Source: Streptomyces atratus | Lineage (GTDB): Bacteria; Actinomycetota; Actinomycetes; Streptomycetales; Streptomycetaceae | Assembly: GCF_900119365.1 (NCBI RefSeq) | Contig: NZ_FPJO01000006.1 | Coordinates: forward strand, 248,001 to 312,000 | Direction of reading: 5' to 3' | DNA: 64,000 nucleotides | In this document: in pieces, positions 52,878 to 61,745 of the stretch | Layout of the letters: every line of letters begins with the position of its first letter | Position numbering within the stretch: the first letter of the stretch is position 1 | The notes under the pieces: model-generated | Seen by the model: only the letters and a program-made list of their open reading frames with translations | What the model was told of the DNA's origin: nothing | Database searches by the model: none | Position numbers and translations under genes: made by a program

Positions 52878-53072
52878 GACCGACCGGCAATAGGGGGCGG
52901 CGTCGCGGGGCTGGGCACGCACATCTGCCGCGTTGTCGTCAATCAACAACTTCCCCAAGCTCTCGGCTTCGCTCGAGCAGGGGAGACCCCATTGCGTTGC
53001 CTCAATCCTCCGCCTTGCAACTGCACGCACCCAGCCCCGCTCCTTCACCCACCCCCCAATTGCCGGACGGTC
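52878..53072. mobile_element. Miniature inverted-repeat element, copy 3 (195 bp)
   Basis: It is nearly identical to copy 2, including the longer central hairpin, and differs by one G in the left run and a few substitutions (GGACGGTC at the right tip). It is flanked by TAA on both sides (52875-52877, 53073-53075), a 3-bp target duplication. It lies at the break in the XRE gene. Confidence 0.9.
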
Positions 53073-53103
53073 TAAGCCAGGACCGTTCGTCCCCAACGTC
53101 GAG

Positions 53104-53835
53104 TCACGCCTCCAGTTGTGCACGGATGAGCGTGTCGAGTCGCCGCCATGCCGGGGACGAGGCGTTGACCGTGCCCTGAATAAGGGCGGGGATCTCAGAG
53201 GCTGCATCCAGCTCGGGCAGTTCGTCGGGTCCGTAGTGTTCCCGGGTCGCCTTGACGATCCGGCGGGCGAGGCCGTCGATGCGGGGGTCGTCGGCGTCGA
53301 GGTCGTGCGCCTGGTCGTAATCGAGGAAGAGCTGCCGCAGCGCCGGATTGGCCAGGGTCTCGGCCTGGTCGTGAAACAGTGTGATCGCGCGGTCTGGGTA
53401 GGTGGCGAACACGAGGATCCACAGGTCGCGTTGCAGGTCGACCCAACGAGGGGTGAATCCCCAGCGGGCCAGGTGCTCCAGATGGGCACCGACCTCGGTG
53501 GGCAGCGGTGCCAGATGCCCGGCGGCGAGCTCGCGCAGGCGAACCTGCGTTGCCTGCAGGCCACGGATGCTGGCGGTGAGCTCGTCGTCGATCTCGCGCA
53601 GCGCCTGCTGGAACTCCTCGCCGGTCGCTGATCTCAGGTCCCGGATACGGGCCAGAGGGACGCCGGCTTCGGCGAGCGTCCGGATTTTGATCAGGTCGAT
53701 GGCGTCCTTCGCGTCGTACCGCCGGTAGCCGGACACATCGCGGTCGGGCTCGGGGAGCAGCCCCTTGTCGTGATAGACGCGAATGGTCTTGATCGACACT
53801 CCGACATACTTTGCCAGCTGCCCGATAGTGATCAC
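53104..53835 (-). CDS. MerR-family transcription regulator
   Basis: The product has 243 residues: N-terminal helix-turn-helix ITIGQLAKYVGVSIKTIRVYHDKGLLPEPDRDVSGYRRY (2-40), dimer helix, and a C-terminal effector domain rich in Leu/Asp (about 110-243). The start is GTG at 53835. It faces a small divergent gene whose promoter has a MerR-type stretched spacer (53852-53883), so that gene is the likely target. Confidence 0.9.
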   Translation of the reverse strand: MITIGQLAKYVGVSIKTIRVYHDKGLLPEPDRDVSGYRRYDAKDAIDLIKIRTLAEAGVPLARIRDLRSATGEEFQQALREIDDELTASIRGLQATQVRLRELAAGHLAPLPTEVGAHLEHLARWGFTPRWVDLQRDLWILVFATYPDRAITLFHDQAETLANPALRQLFLDYDQAHDLDADDPRIDGLARRIVKATREHYGPDELPELDAASEIPALIQGTVNASSPAWRRLDTLIRAQLEA

Positions 53836-53851
53836 CCGGCCATCGTCCCAC

Positions 53852-53883
53852 TTGACCTTTCCCCTGGGGCAGGGTTGCAGGAT
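53852..53883 (+). promoter_or_regulatory. MerR-type promoter with long spacer
   Basis: TTGACC, 20-base spacer holding the dyad CCCCTGGGG, then CAGGAT, ending 6 bases before the ATG at 53890. The long spacer is the hallmark of MerR-activated promoters. The short distance implies a leaderless mRNA. Confidence 0.65.
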
Positions 53884-53889
53884 CGCGTC

Positions 53890-54177
53890 ATGGCGAACAC
53901 GAATATCGACCGGGAGACCCTGCGCGAGCTGGCTGACGAGGGCAACGAGACCGCTTTGGACCGGCTGGCCGAGCTCGCCGACGCAGCCGGCGACCTCGGA
54001 GAGCTGAGCGAGCTGCTGGACGAGGGATCCATGCGCGCTGGGTTTCTGCTCACTCGACGTGCGGCCGCGACCGGCGACCTGCGCGAGCTGCAACGGATCT
54101 CCGACGCCGGGTACGACGAGGCCGGGAACGAGCTGAACCGACTGCTGAAGGCACCGGCCGACGGGCATCAGGATTGA
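53890..54177 (+). CDS. Small acidic repeat protein, probable MerR target
   Basis: The 95 residues have short leucine-rich helical repeats (ETLRELADEGNETALDRLAELADAAGDLGELSELLDEG), like half-TPR or ankyrin-type units. There is no signal peptide. It is divergent from the MerR gene, with a MerR-type promoter ending a few bases before its ATG. Function unknown. Confidence 0.75.
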   Translation: MANTNIDRETLRELADEGNETALDRLAELADAAGDLGELSELLDEGSMRAGFLLTRRAAATGDLRELQRISDAGYDEAGNELNRLLKAPADGHQD

Positions 54178-54329
54178 GGATCTGACCAGCCGCAGCGGCC
54201 GTCCAGGCCGCGCGGCCACCGAATTCGGGCCGCGGCCGGTGCTTGTTTGACCCCCGTGCAAGTCGCCGAGGCCGAGGCACTGGCCTGCCAGTTACCGGCC
54301 GAGACCGGCGTGTCACTGTCGCGCTGGTC

Positions 54330-54634
54330 GTGCCCCGGAGCCTCACGACAACCTCACGTCCTACCGGTTCGTCCTGGTCGAAGGTGTGAAGCCGGAGGAC
54401 CTGCCCGGGCGCCTCTCGGACGGGAACGAGGCAGCGCTGGGCGATCCCATGACTTCCGAGGAAGCGCGCCACCGATTGCTCCGCGGACAGAGGGAGTTCT
54501 CGTCCTACGACGACAGAGCCCTCATGGGGGTCGGCCGGGCCGACACCCGTTGGAGCTTCGCCTTCGACAGCGGCCCTGCGCATTTCGACCCGCGGCGGAA
54601 GGCCGGTGGTCAGCGCGGCCCATGCTCACCTTGA
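54330..54634 (+). pseudogene. DUF6461-like fragment
   Basis: The frame reads SYRFVLVEGVKPEDLPGRL, then LLRGQREFSSYDDRALMGVGRADTRWSFAFDSG and stops. This resembles the N-terminal part of DUF6461-type proteins of about 180 residues. There is no proper start and the C-terminal half is lost. It could be an expressed short protein from the GTG at 54386, but I consider it a remnant. Confidence 0.45.
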
Positions 54635-54760
54635 TCATGGATCATGAACGTCGCCGGTCAGCCGCAAGGCGCGTACAGAACTTTTGCCGATCTTGAAGCA
54701 ACCAATAGACGATGCCGCCTTTCTGACGTCTCGCGTCCTGCGATCGATGGGAGACACGAG

Positions 54761-56230
54761 ATGAAACCGCATATGGCGAAGGGCAGCCGGCGTCGGTCGG
54801 CGGTCCCGGGCTGTCTGTCCGGCTGGGCTCCGGCCACAGCACTCCTCCTGGCCGTGACGACGTCCTGCACCGGCTCCGCACCGGGAAACGGTGCCGTCGC
54901 GGTCGGAAAGCACGGCACGGCCGGAGTGGGGGATCGGCTGTTCCCAGCGCTCGGCAATGGCGGCTATGACGTGGTGCACTACGGGCTGACGCTGGATTAC
55001 GTGCCCGAGACCAACCACCTGAAGGGCACGGCGGTCATCACAGCGCGGGCCACGCAGGACCTGAGCCGCTTCAACCTCGACCTGTCAGGGCTGCGGGTAC
55101 GCACCACCACGGTGCAAGGAACCAAGGCCCAAGTCGCTCGCTCGGGGGACGAGTTGCTCGTGAAACCGGCGAAGGCGGTGAGGAACCGCGAAGTCTTCAA
55201 GACAGTCGTCACCTACGACGGCACACCGCGCACGCTCAAGGACGACGGCGGAGGCCGGGAAGGCTGGATAGAGACCGACGACGGCTCGACGGCCCTGGGC
55301 CAGCTGTCCGGCTCCATGACCTGGTTCCCGGGCAACCATCACCCGTCGGACAAGGCCACGTACGACACCACGGTCACCGTGCCCAAGGACGAGGATGGCG
55401 ACCCCTACGACGTGATCAGCAACGGTGAGCTGATCACGGAGGAGGACAAGGGCAAAACGGTGACCCGGCACTGGCGCACTGCGGAGCCCATGGCCAGCTA
55501 CCTCGCACACGTCTCCGTCGGTTACTTCGAGATCCACAAGGGCTGGACGGACGATGACGTGCCCGTCTACGTCGCCATCGACCCCGACGAGGCCGAGGAC
55601 TCCGCCGATGTCGCAGACCTGGTGCCCGAGATCGTCGACTGGGCCGGCAAACGTTTCGGTCCCTACCCCTTCTCCTCGACCGGTGCCATCGTCGACCACC
55701 TGCCCGGGCTCGACTACGCCCTGGAGACCCAGACCAAGCCCTACTTCGACGAGGCGCCCGAAGAGGCGCTGCTCGTGCACGAACTGGCACACCAGTGGTT
55801 CGGCAACTCCGTCACCCCGCGCAAGTGGAAGGACATGTGGCTCAGCGAGGGTCTGGCCACCTACGCGGAGTGGCTTTGGGAGGAGGAGCGGGGCAACAGG
55901 AGCACCACGGAGATCTTCGAGGACTTCTACGACGGCACGGACGCCGAGAGCGAGGGCATCTGGGCGTTCCCGCCAGCGGATCCGCCCAGCGGAGGGCGCG
56001 TCTCCGACCCGCCCGTCTACGGACGCGGTGCCATGGTCGTGCACAAGGTGCGCAGGGCCGTCGGCGACGAGACCTTCTTCGGCATCCTTCGTACCTGGAC
56101 CCGGCAGCACCGGCACGGCAATGCTGACACCCGGCAGTTCATCGCCCTGTGCGAGAGCAAGTCCGGGGAGGACTTGACCGAGCTCTTCAACACCTGGCTC
56201 TTCGACAAGAAGAAGCCCTCCCGGATGTGA
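54761..56230 (+). CDS. M1-family metallopeptidase, lipoprotein
   Basis: The product is 489 residues of an exported aminopeptidase-N-like enzyme. Signal peptide and lipobox (Cys36 in AVTTSCTG) are followed by the N-terminal saddle domain (about 60-250) and the thermolysin-like catalytic domain. The zinc site is HELAHQWFG (His340, His344) with the downstream glutamate in WLSEGLATYAE. The substrate motif is represented by the GLDYALETQ segment (equivalent to GAMEN). Length fits the two-domain bacterial M1 group. The ATG at 54761 follows GGGAGACACGAG. Confidence 0.92.
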   Translation: MKPHMAKGSRRRSAVPGCLSGWAPATALLLAVTTSCTGSAPGNGAVAVGKHGTAGVGDRLFPALGNGGYDVVHYGLTLDYVPETNHLKGTAVITARATQDLSRFNLDLSGLRVRTTTVQGTKAQVARSGDELLVKPAKAVRNREVFKTVVTYDGTPRTLKDDGGGREGWIETDDGSTALGQLSGSMTWFPGNHHPSDKATYDTTVTVPKDEDGDPYDVISNGELITEEDKGKTVTRHWRTAEPMASYLAHVSVGYFEIHKGWTDDDVPVYVAIDPDEAEDSADVADLVPEIVDWAGKRFGPYPFSSTGAIVDHLPGLDYALETQTKPYFDEAPEEALLVHELAHQWFGNSVTPRKWKDMWLSEGLATYAEWLWEEERGNRSTTEIFEDFYDGTDAESEGIWAFPPADPPSGGRVSDPPVYGRGAMVVHKVRRAVGDETFFGILRTWTRQHRHGNADTRQFIALCESKSGEDLTELFNTWLFDKKKPSRM

Positions 56231-56293
56231 GGAGGGCGATCCGACGAGGGAAGGGCTCTCCCCGGGGGAAAGCCCCCCAGCCGGCAGGAGGCC

Positions 56294-56600
56294 CTACGCA
56301 GACGGGTACACCAGCGTGATCTCGCGGTTCAGGCCGGTCTCGTCGGCATCCGGGTACATGGACACCCCACCGTCGGACCACCGCACCAGGAAGTCGTCCG
56401 GGTGGCGGTCGTCCGTGTAGTCGCCGGCGCCCAGGATGGTGACGTGCGTCCAGAGCCGGTTGGGCTTCTTGACCTGGATCTCGCCGTGGAAACCGTTCTG
56501 GTCGATGTCCTTGTAGAGGGTCGGTTCGCCGTCCGTCCATCGGACGATGAGTAGTCGTCGGCGTCAGCCGGCGTGAACCCGCGCGCGTCGTCGTCCCCGC
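56294..56600 (-). pseudogene. C-terminal remnant of an FG-GAP/VCBS-repeat secreted protein
   Basis: The minus strand reads WTDGEPTLYKDIDQNG, KPNRLWTHVTILGAGDYTDDRHPDDFLVRWSDGG and a final NREITLVYPSA with stop at 56294. These are FG-GAP-type calcium-binding repeats. Upstream near 56560 the frame shifts (DADDY is in another frame). No start codon is present. Confidence 0.65.
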
Positions 56601-56661
56601 CTGCCGGGACAGGGGCGACGGAACGGAAGACTGCTCCTCCGGGGCGGCGGTCGGCGAAAGA

Positions 56662-56778
56662 CTCAATCACCGCTACGAACGCCGCCCCCGCAACTACCTG
56701 GCGTTCCTCGGACTCGCCGCCGCACTCTGCTGCTACAAGCGACTCGTCCGCCTCACCACGCAGGACACGGTCATATTG
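56662..56778 (+). pseudogene. C-terminal remnant of an IS5-family transposase
   Basis: The reading LNHRYERRPRNYLAFLGLAAALCCYKRLVRLT is the typical end of IS5/IS427-type transposases, with the RYER motif of the catalytic region. Nothing upstream continues it. It sits between two pieces of an exported protein on the other strand. Confidence 0.7.
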
Positions 56779-56802
56779 CCGTCCATCAGTCTCGCGAACG
56801 CC

Positions 56803-56952
56803 TCGGCGGGCGTGGCCGACCGTGCCTCCGGCGAAGTGACCGGTCGCCATCGGGGTGGCGCTCGTCGTTGAGCACCGCGCCAGTGCGGCCGAGGCGACCA
56901 TGAGTCCGCCGACGAGCAGAGTTCTGCGATCCGGACGTCCCGCTCTGTCCAT
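56803..56952 (-). pseudogene. Signal-peptide end of an exported lipoprotein
   Basis: The minus strand from the ATG at 56952 encodes MDRAGRPDRRTLLVGGLMVASAALARCS, a twin-arginine-like lipoprotein signal, and then loses sense at the IS5 remnant. It may be the start of the same gene whose FG-GAP end lies at 56294-56600. Confidence 0.5.
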
Positions 56953-57158
56953 TTCGGCTCCCCTCAGTCCGCTGAGATGCGTCCGTACCGCTTGGCCAAG
57001 GCGATTGTTCAGCACGGTGCGGGACTCCGGCTACAGGCGCAAGCGGGCGCGGGCCTCTCTGCCACCGACGGCCCGCGGAACCGGCTCGGGCGGAGGCACG
57101 AGCAGCACTACAGCACTACAGCACTACAGCACCGACCGGGCGATCACGTGGATCTCAA

Positions 57159-57186
57159 GGGGCCGTCTCTGTCGGGAGACGGCCCC
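57159..57186 (+). terminator. Strong hairpin terminator
   Basis: The perfect 11-bp stem GGGGCCGTCTC / GAGACGGCCCC has a six-base loop. Just upstream three ACTACAGC repeats lie at 57110-57130. Confidence 0.6.
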
Positions 57187-57945
57187 CTCTCTGCTTCCGT
57201 GCCGGGTCTGCCGGAACCGCGCCGGGTGTGGTCGTTGCCCGAAATCGGTGCGTGCTGGTTTCTGGGGGCGTGTGGCGGGAGGGGCGGCGGATTCGGGTCC
57301 CCCGGCGTACTGATGGACCCGCCCCCGAGCGCTCGTCCATTCAGGTGACTGGCAGTCACGACGCTTGTGTCATATTCCATCTGTGTGGGTCACTTGAGTC
57401 ACTAAACCGGTGGGCCGCCCATCCCTCTCCGGGGGAGCGCGGAACCGTTGTGTTTGCCGACCGTCCACGCATGACGGGCCTCGGCACCTTCGGCCGCGAT
57501 GGGCGCCCCTGTAGAGGACTTGGATCCGACCAGTCGTCCCTGCCGCACGGCGGCAGGGGCTGGTGCGGCAGCCTCCGGCCTCTGCAAGTGAGCGGTGCGC
57601 GAACAATCCGCGCACACCGAACACCTCGTCATCGGGGCCATGGGCATGGCAGCCGGCCGCGGCTTTCCGGGCCGGCGTCCCGCGACTTGGCTCATCACGG
57701 CTCCGAGCACACTGCGCGATGAAGGCCGTTGACGGCGCCTTCCCCCAACAGGCGTGTCCCGGACGATTCCTCGGGCGCGCCCAGCGGCGTACCCCCGGAA
57801 CCGGTCGAGCAGGAGGCGAGCGAGAACAGCCGGGGCCAGACAGCGTCCCGGTGGCCCAAGTCGCTGCCAAGGGTCCTGATCCGGACCCGTCTCGAAGTCA
57901 ACTTCCGGATTTCGATAGGTCAGTTCGAGCACACGGAGGACGATC
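57187..57945. other. Gene-free interval with a perfect palindrome
   Basis: I see no credible gene. The inverted repeat GTGACTG-G-CAGTCAC (57345-57359) is a possible operator. A plus-strand frame opening at a GTG at 57729 has protein-like composition for about 60 codons but runs straight into the TIG gene in another frame, so I do not call it. Confidence 0.4.
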
Positions 57946-58692
57946 ATGCCAATCACTCCCAACCAGGGCTCCACCGGTGGCGGAACCGCCGTCACCATCA
58001 CGGGCACCAACCTCACGGGCACCAGCGCGGTGCTCTTCGGTGCCAAGCCGGCCACCGCCGTCACCAACGTCTCGCCCACCCAGGTCACCGCTGTCTCGCC
58101 GTCCGGTTCCGGCGCGGTCGGCGTAACAGTGACCACCCCGGGCGGATCCAGCAATCCGATCTCGTTCTTCTACATCGACGCCCCGTTCAAGTCCGGTCTG
58201 AGCGTGAGCTCGGGCGCCACCGCAGGCGGCAACACCATCATCATCAGCGGCACCGGTCTGTCCACCGCCACGGGGGTGTCCTTCGGGGCCAATACCGTCA
58301 CGCCGACGGTGCTGTCGGACAGCCAGATCAGTGTCGTCGTGCCCGCAGGTGCGGCAGCCGGTCCGGTGAGCGTCAGTGTGACGACCGCCGGGGGCACCAA
58401 CAACGGTCTGTCGTACACGTACATCGACGTCCCGACCATCACCGGGATCACTCCGGCTTCCGGACCGACGTCCGGCGGAACGGCGGTGACCATCACGGGC
58501 ACCAACCTGACCTCGACGAGCCAGGTCACGTTCGACTCGGTACCGGCACCGTTCTCGGTCATCAACGCGACGACGGTGTCCGCCGTCTCCCCGCCCGGCA
58601 GCGTCGGTGCGGTCGACGTCGGTCTCTCCAACCCTGCGGGCACAGCCACGGACGTCGGCGCCTTCAGCTATCTGACGGGCCCCGGCATCTGA
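57946..58692 (+). CDS. Three-repeat IPT/TIG-domain protein without signal peptide
   Basis: The 248 residues are made entirely of three immunoglobulin-like IPT/TIG units (about 2-78, 79-158 and 159-240). Each has the pattern ITPxxGxTxGGTAVTITGTNL, an FG or FD turn and a V-T-T-P-G/A-G-T-S strand end. There is no signal peptide or membrane helix. The ATG at 57946 follows GGAGGACG. It resembles the next gene's product and is probably a duplicate with fewer units. TIG units serve in surface, tail-fibre and binding proteins; the role here is unknown. Confidence 0.85.
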   Translation: MPITPNQGSTGGGTAVTITGTNLTGTSAVLFGAKPATAVTNVSPTQVTAVSPSGSGAVGVTVTTPGGSSNPISFFYIDAPFKSGLSVSSGATAGGNTIIISGTGLSTATGVSFGANTVTPTVLSDSQISVVVPAGAAAGPVSVSVTTAGGTNNGLSYTYIDVPTITGITPASGPTSGGTAVTITGTNLTSTSQVTFDSVPAPFSVINATTVSAVSPPGSVGAVDVGLSNPAGTATDVGAFSYLTGPGI

Positions 58693-58936
58693 TCCGCCAC
58701 GGCTGTGGCACCGACCGCCGGCGTGGAAAAGCGCCCGGCGCCGGTCCCGCTTCCGGTTGTATGACGCCCGCCCCGGTCCGGCGCATTCCGCGCCCGGCCG
58801 GGCGGGTACCCCACTCGGTATCACTCGCTTGCGCCCGCCCGGCCAGAAGGTCCGGGCGGCGCCCCGACTGTCACATTCCGGTCTCCTTATCCCGTCCGCA
58901 ACACCCCGATCACATCATCCTGACAGGAGAACGGCA

Positions 58937-60253
58937 GTGGAGCGCTCCGACAGCTCAATGCCTCACGCTACGCAACCGTCGACGGCTGCGGCGGCCCCCG
59001 CAATCACCACGCGCAGCCCTTCCTCGGGGGCCGCCGGAACGGTCGTCACACTGACCGGCACAGGATTCACCAACGCAACCGCGGTCAAGTTCGGCGGTGC
59101 CCTCTCTGCTTCGTTCACCGTGGTGTCCGCGACCGGGATCACCGCAGTCGCCCCGGCCGGTGCCGGCACCGTACAGATCACGGTGACCACGCCCGACGGA
59201 ACCAGTAACGGCGTGGGTTTCACCTACACGATCGCGACGCCCACGATCAGTTCCCTCGCCCCCAACCAGGGGTCGGTCGAGGGCGGGAACGCGGTCATGC
59301 TGACCGGGACCGGCTTCACCGGCGCTACCTCGGTCCGTTTCGGTACCTTGGCCGCCGCGTTCACCGTCGTCTCCGACACACAGGTCACCGCGATCGCCCC
59401 CGCCGTGCCCGCCGTGCCCGTCGGCCCAGTGAATGTCACGATCACCACTCCGGGCGGCACCAGCGCCGGGATCCCCTATACATACGTCGCCGTTCCGGTT
59501 CTGGGCAGTGTGGCTCCGGCCCAGGGGCCGCTCGCGGGCGGGAACAGCGTCACCTTGTCCGGAACCGGCTTCACCGGTACGACCTCCGTTCGTTTCGGCG
59601 TGAACGCGGCGATTGCGTTCACCGTCGTCTCGGCGACTCAGCTGACTGCGGTGGTCCCCACCGGCGGCCCGGGCCCGGTTGCCGTCATGGTTACCACGCC
59701 CGGTGGTACCAGCAGTCAAGCCGTCTCCTACTACTACCTCGGCGCACCGGTTCTCAACAGTGTCATCCCCGGCTCCGGTCAGGTGGGCGGTGGCAACTCC
59801 GTGACGCTGACCGGGGCAAATCTTCTCCAGGCCACGGCAGTTCGCTTCGGCTCGACGGCGGCCACCGCCTACACCACTCTCTCGGCCACGGAGATCAGAG
59901 CGACGGTGCCGCCCGGTGTCAGCGGCACTGTCCCGGTCAACGTCACCACGCCCGGTGGCACGAGCAACAGTGTGGCCTACCTGTATCTGAGTACCCCGGT
60001 AGTCGTTGGTCTGGTACCCGACCGGGGGCCGTCGGCAGGCGGGAACACGGTGACTGTCACCGGCTCCGGACTGACGTATACCACCGCAGTGCTGTTCGGG
60101 AGTGTGTCTGCCGGCTTCAGCGTGGTCTCCGACACCCAGTTGACGACCACGGCGCCACCCGGCGCGGTGGGCGCGGCAACCGTCACGGTCGTCACCCCCG
60201 GTGGCACGAGTATCGGCGTTCCCTACACCCGATTTGGCTCACCCGCCATCTGA
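58937..60253 (+). CDS. Five-repeat IPT/TIG-domain protein without signal peptide
   Basis: The product has 438 residues: a short Ser/Ala-rich N-terminus and five IPT/TIG units of about 82 residues, each starting PxxGxxxGGNxVTLTGTGF and ending TTPGGTS. There is no export signal, although relatives are usually extracellular. The GTG at 58937 follows ACAGGAG. The unit sequences are very alike, so recombination between repeats could change their number. It is 244 bases downstream of the three-unit protein, and the two may be co-expressed. Confidence 0.85.
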   Translation: MERSDSSMPHATQPSTAAAAPAITTRSPSSGAAGTVVTLTGTGFTNATAVKFGGALSASFTVVSATGITAVAPAGAGTVQITVTTPDGTSNGVGFTYTIATPTISSLAPNQGSVEGGNAVMLTGTGFTGATSVRFGTLAAAFTVVSDTQVTAIAPAVPAVPVGPVNVTITTPGGTSAGIPYTYVAVPVLGSVAPAQGPLAGGNSVTLSGTGFTGTTSVRFGVNAAIAFTVVSATQLTAVVPTGGPGPVAVMVTTPGGTSSQAVSYYYLGAPVLNSVIPGSGQVGGGNSVTLTGANLLQATAVRFGSTAATAYTTLSATEIRATVPPGVSGTVPVNVTTPGGTSNSVAYLYLSTPVVVGLVPDRGPSAGGNTVTVTGSGLTYTTAVLFGSVSAGFSVVSDTQLTTTAPPGAVGAATVTVVTPGGTSIGVPYTRFGSPAI

Positions 60254-60278
60254 GCGGTCCGGTCGGCTCGCCTTGGGG

Positions 60279-60539
60279 TCTCCATGCATTCATGAGCACG
60301 CTTGCGTCAGATGCTCGCTCCTCCGACCTGACCCGGCCCAACGGGCACGACTTGCCGAGATCCGCGACAACTTGATCGCCCGAATCGCCGAAGCCGAGAC
60401 GGAAGGCCGGCTCGGCAAGGTCGAAGGTCTCCAGGTCAGCCCGGCTGGCGCCGAGGAGAAGCTCCGCCAGCTCGACCGGGGCCACGGGCAGCATACGGCC
60501 GTGGACCTTGGCATCCCCACCACGAGTGGTGATCGATGA
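60279..60539 (+). pseudogene. C-terminal remnant of a site-specific recombinase, copy A
   Basis: The reading HEHACVRCSLLRPDPAQRARLAEIRDNLIARIAEAETEG, then VEGLQVSPAGAEEKL and a stop, matches the conserved tail of tyrosine-type recombinases found in many Streptomyces elements. The catalytic domain is absent. A second, shorter remnant of the same tail lies at 61622, on the other side of the kinase gene. Confidence 0.65.
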
Positions 60540-60579
60540 ACCCACGAAGGCGGGCTGCCGCATGGCCCTCAACCAAGAA

Positions 60580-61476
60580 TCAAACGCCCTTCAGAACACG
60601 ATCAAGTGCCGCCCGGCCTGCAGGTCCCCAGTTCGGCTTGCCGCCGGGAAGGCCCCGATCTCCGTTCTGCCCCATGAGCATCAGGAAGAGGCTCTTCATA
60701 GCGGCCAGCCCGCGGGCGCGCCGGATCGCCGCCTCGTCTGCACGCGCGTACGTGTCGAAGAACCGTGAGGCCGTGCCCGCGGGTAGCAGCACCCATGCGG
60801 CGGCGAGGTCCCACGCCGGATCGCCGGCGAACATGCAACCGAAGTCGACGATGCCCGAGAGCGTTCCGTCCGAGACGACGACGTTCGCGGGATGGAGGTC
60901 GCCGTGCACCCACACCGGCGGGCCCTCCCACGCGTGGGCCGCAACGGCGTCGTCCCAGACGGCCCGGACGTCGGCAGCGATGTCGTCGGGGGCAACGGCC
61001 TGGAAGAAGCTCTCGAAGTCGTCCGTGCAGTTCCTGGGATGGGCACCGCGGTCCGTAGTGATTGGCGCCTCGGCGGGCGCCTCCACATGGAGCGCCTGGA
61101 GGAAGCTCGCCAGCGTATCGGCCGCGTGGTCGCCGCGGCTGATCGATCCGTGGTCCAGCGGCTCGCCGGGAACCCACGTCATCACGGTCCAGTGCTTGGG
61201 GAAGCGCTCGGACGGTTCGCCGAGCCGCACCGGGGTCGGCACCGGGAGCGGCAGACGCGGGGCCAGCATGGGTAGCCACCGCCGCTCGTTGAGCTGGAGC
61301 TCCGGGGTGGGGTCCATGCGCTGCATGCGCACGGCCAACTCGTCCCCGAGGCGCCACATTTGGTTGCCCCAGCCGCCCGCCACCTCGCGGATGGCCAGCC
61401 CTGCAAGGTCTGGATGCTGCTCCTGCAGCAGGTCGCGGACCAGGTCTGCGGTGATCTCGATCTCGGTGTCGGTCAT
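60580..61476 (-). CDS. Aminoglycoside phosphotransferase-family kinase
   Basis: The product is 298 residues of an APH-fold small-molecule kinase. The catalytic loop is HGDLHPANVVV (about 194-204) and the metal-binding motif is VDFGCMFAGDPAWDLAA (about 215-231). An N-terminal lobe with GGWGNQMWRLGDELAVRM completes the fold. Chromosomal relatives phosphorylate antibiotics, choline, homoserine or sugars, so resistance cannot be assumed. Recombinase remnants on both sides suggest it arrived on, or was bracketed by, a mobile element. Confidence 0.9.
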   Translation of the reverse strand: MTDTEIEITADLVRDLLQEQHPDLAGLAIREVAGGWGNQMWRLGDELAVRMQRMDPTPELQLNERRWLPMLAPRLPLPVPTPVRLGEPSERFPKHWTVMTWVPGEPLDHGSISRGDHAADTLASFLQALHVEAPAEAPITTDRGAHPRNCTDDFESFFQAVAPDDIAADVRAVWDDAVAAHAWEGPPVWVHGDLHPANVVVSDGTLSGIVDFGCMFAGDPAWDLAAAWVLLPAGTASRFFDTYARADEAAIRRARGLAAMKSLFLMLMGQNGDRGLPGGKPNWGPAGRAALDRVLKGV

Positions 61477-61621
61477 GCGAAGTCACAGTACTGAGGCGGC
61501 AGGCGGAGCGGCTCTCACTCTCCGGAACGTCTCGCTGTGATTCCTCTGGCATCACCAATTCGGTTTCAGAGAGCTGCAGATCAGAGGCTTTGTGCCGGAG
61601 CGGCCCCAAAGTTCAGAGACC

Positions 61622-61745
61622 GAAGCAGGCCAGGGATGGCTCGGTGAAATCGAAGGGCTCCAAGTCAGCCTCGCCAGCGCAGAGGAGAAGCCGGCCCAGC
61701 TTGACGCCGAAACGACTCCGTCAACGTCAGGTGACCGATCCCGGC
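61622..61745 (+). pseudogene. C-terminal remnant of a site-specific recombinase, copy B
   Basis: The reading GWLGEIEGLQVSLASAEEK, then QLDAE and TPSTSGDR, aligns with copy A (GRLGKVEGLQVSPAGAEEK ... IPTTSGDR). About 40 codons are recognisable. The rest of the interval up to 62068 holds no gene I can support. Confidence 0.55.

Noticed and set aside
53104-54177. MerR plus small acidic protein as a toxin-antitoxin pair
   Set aside because: Divergent orientation and a MerR-type promoter fit a regulator-target pair; the small protein has no toxin features.
57729-57945. Short gene before the TIG proteins
   Set aside because: The frame has no stop before the TIG gene, no ribosome-binding site and no family resemblance.
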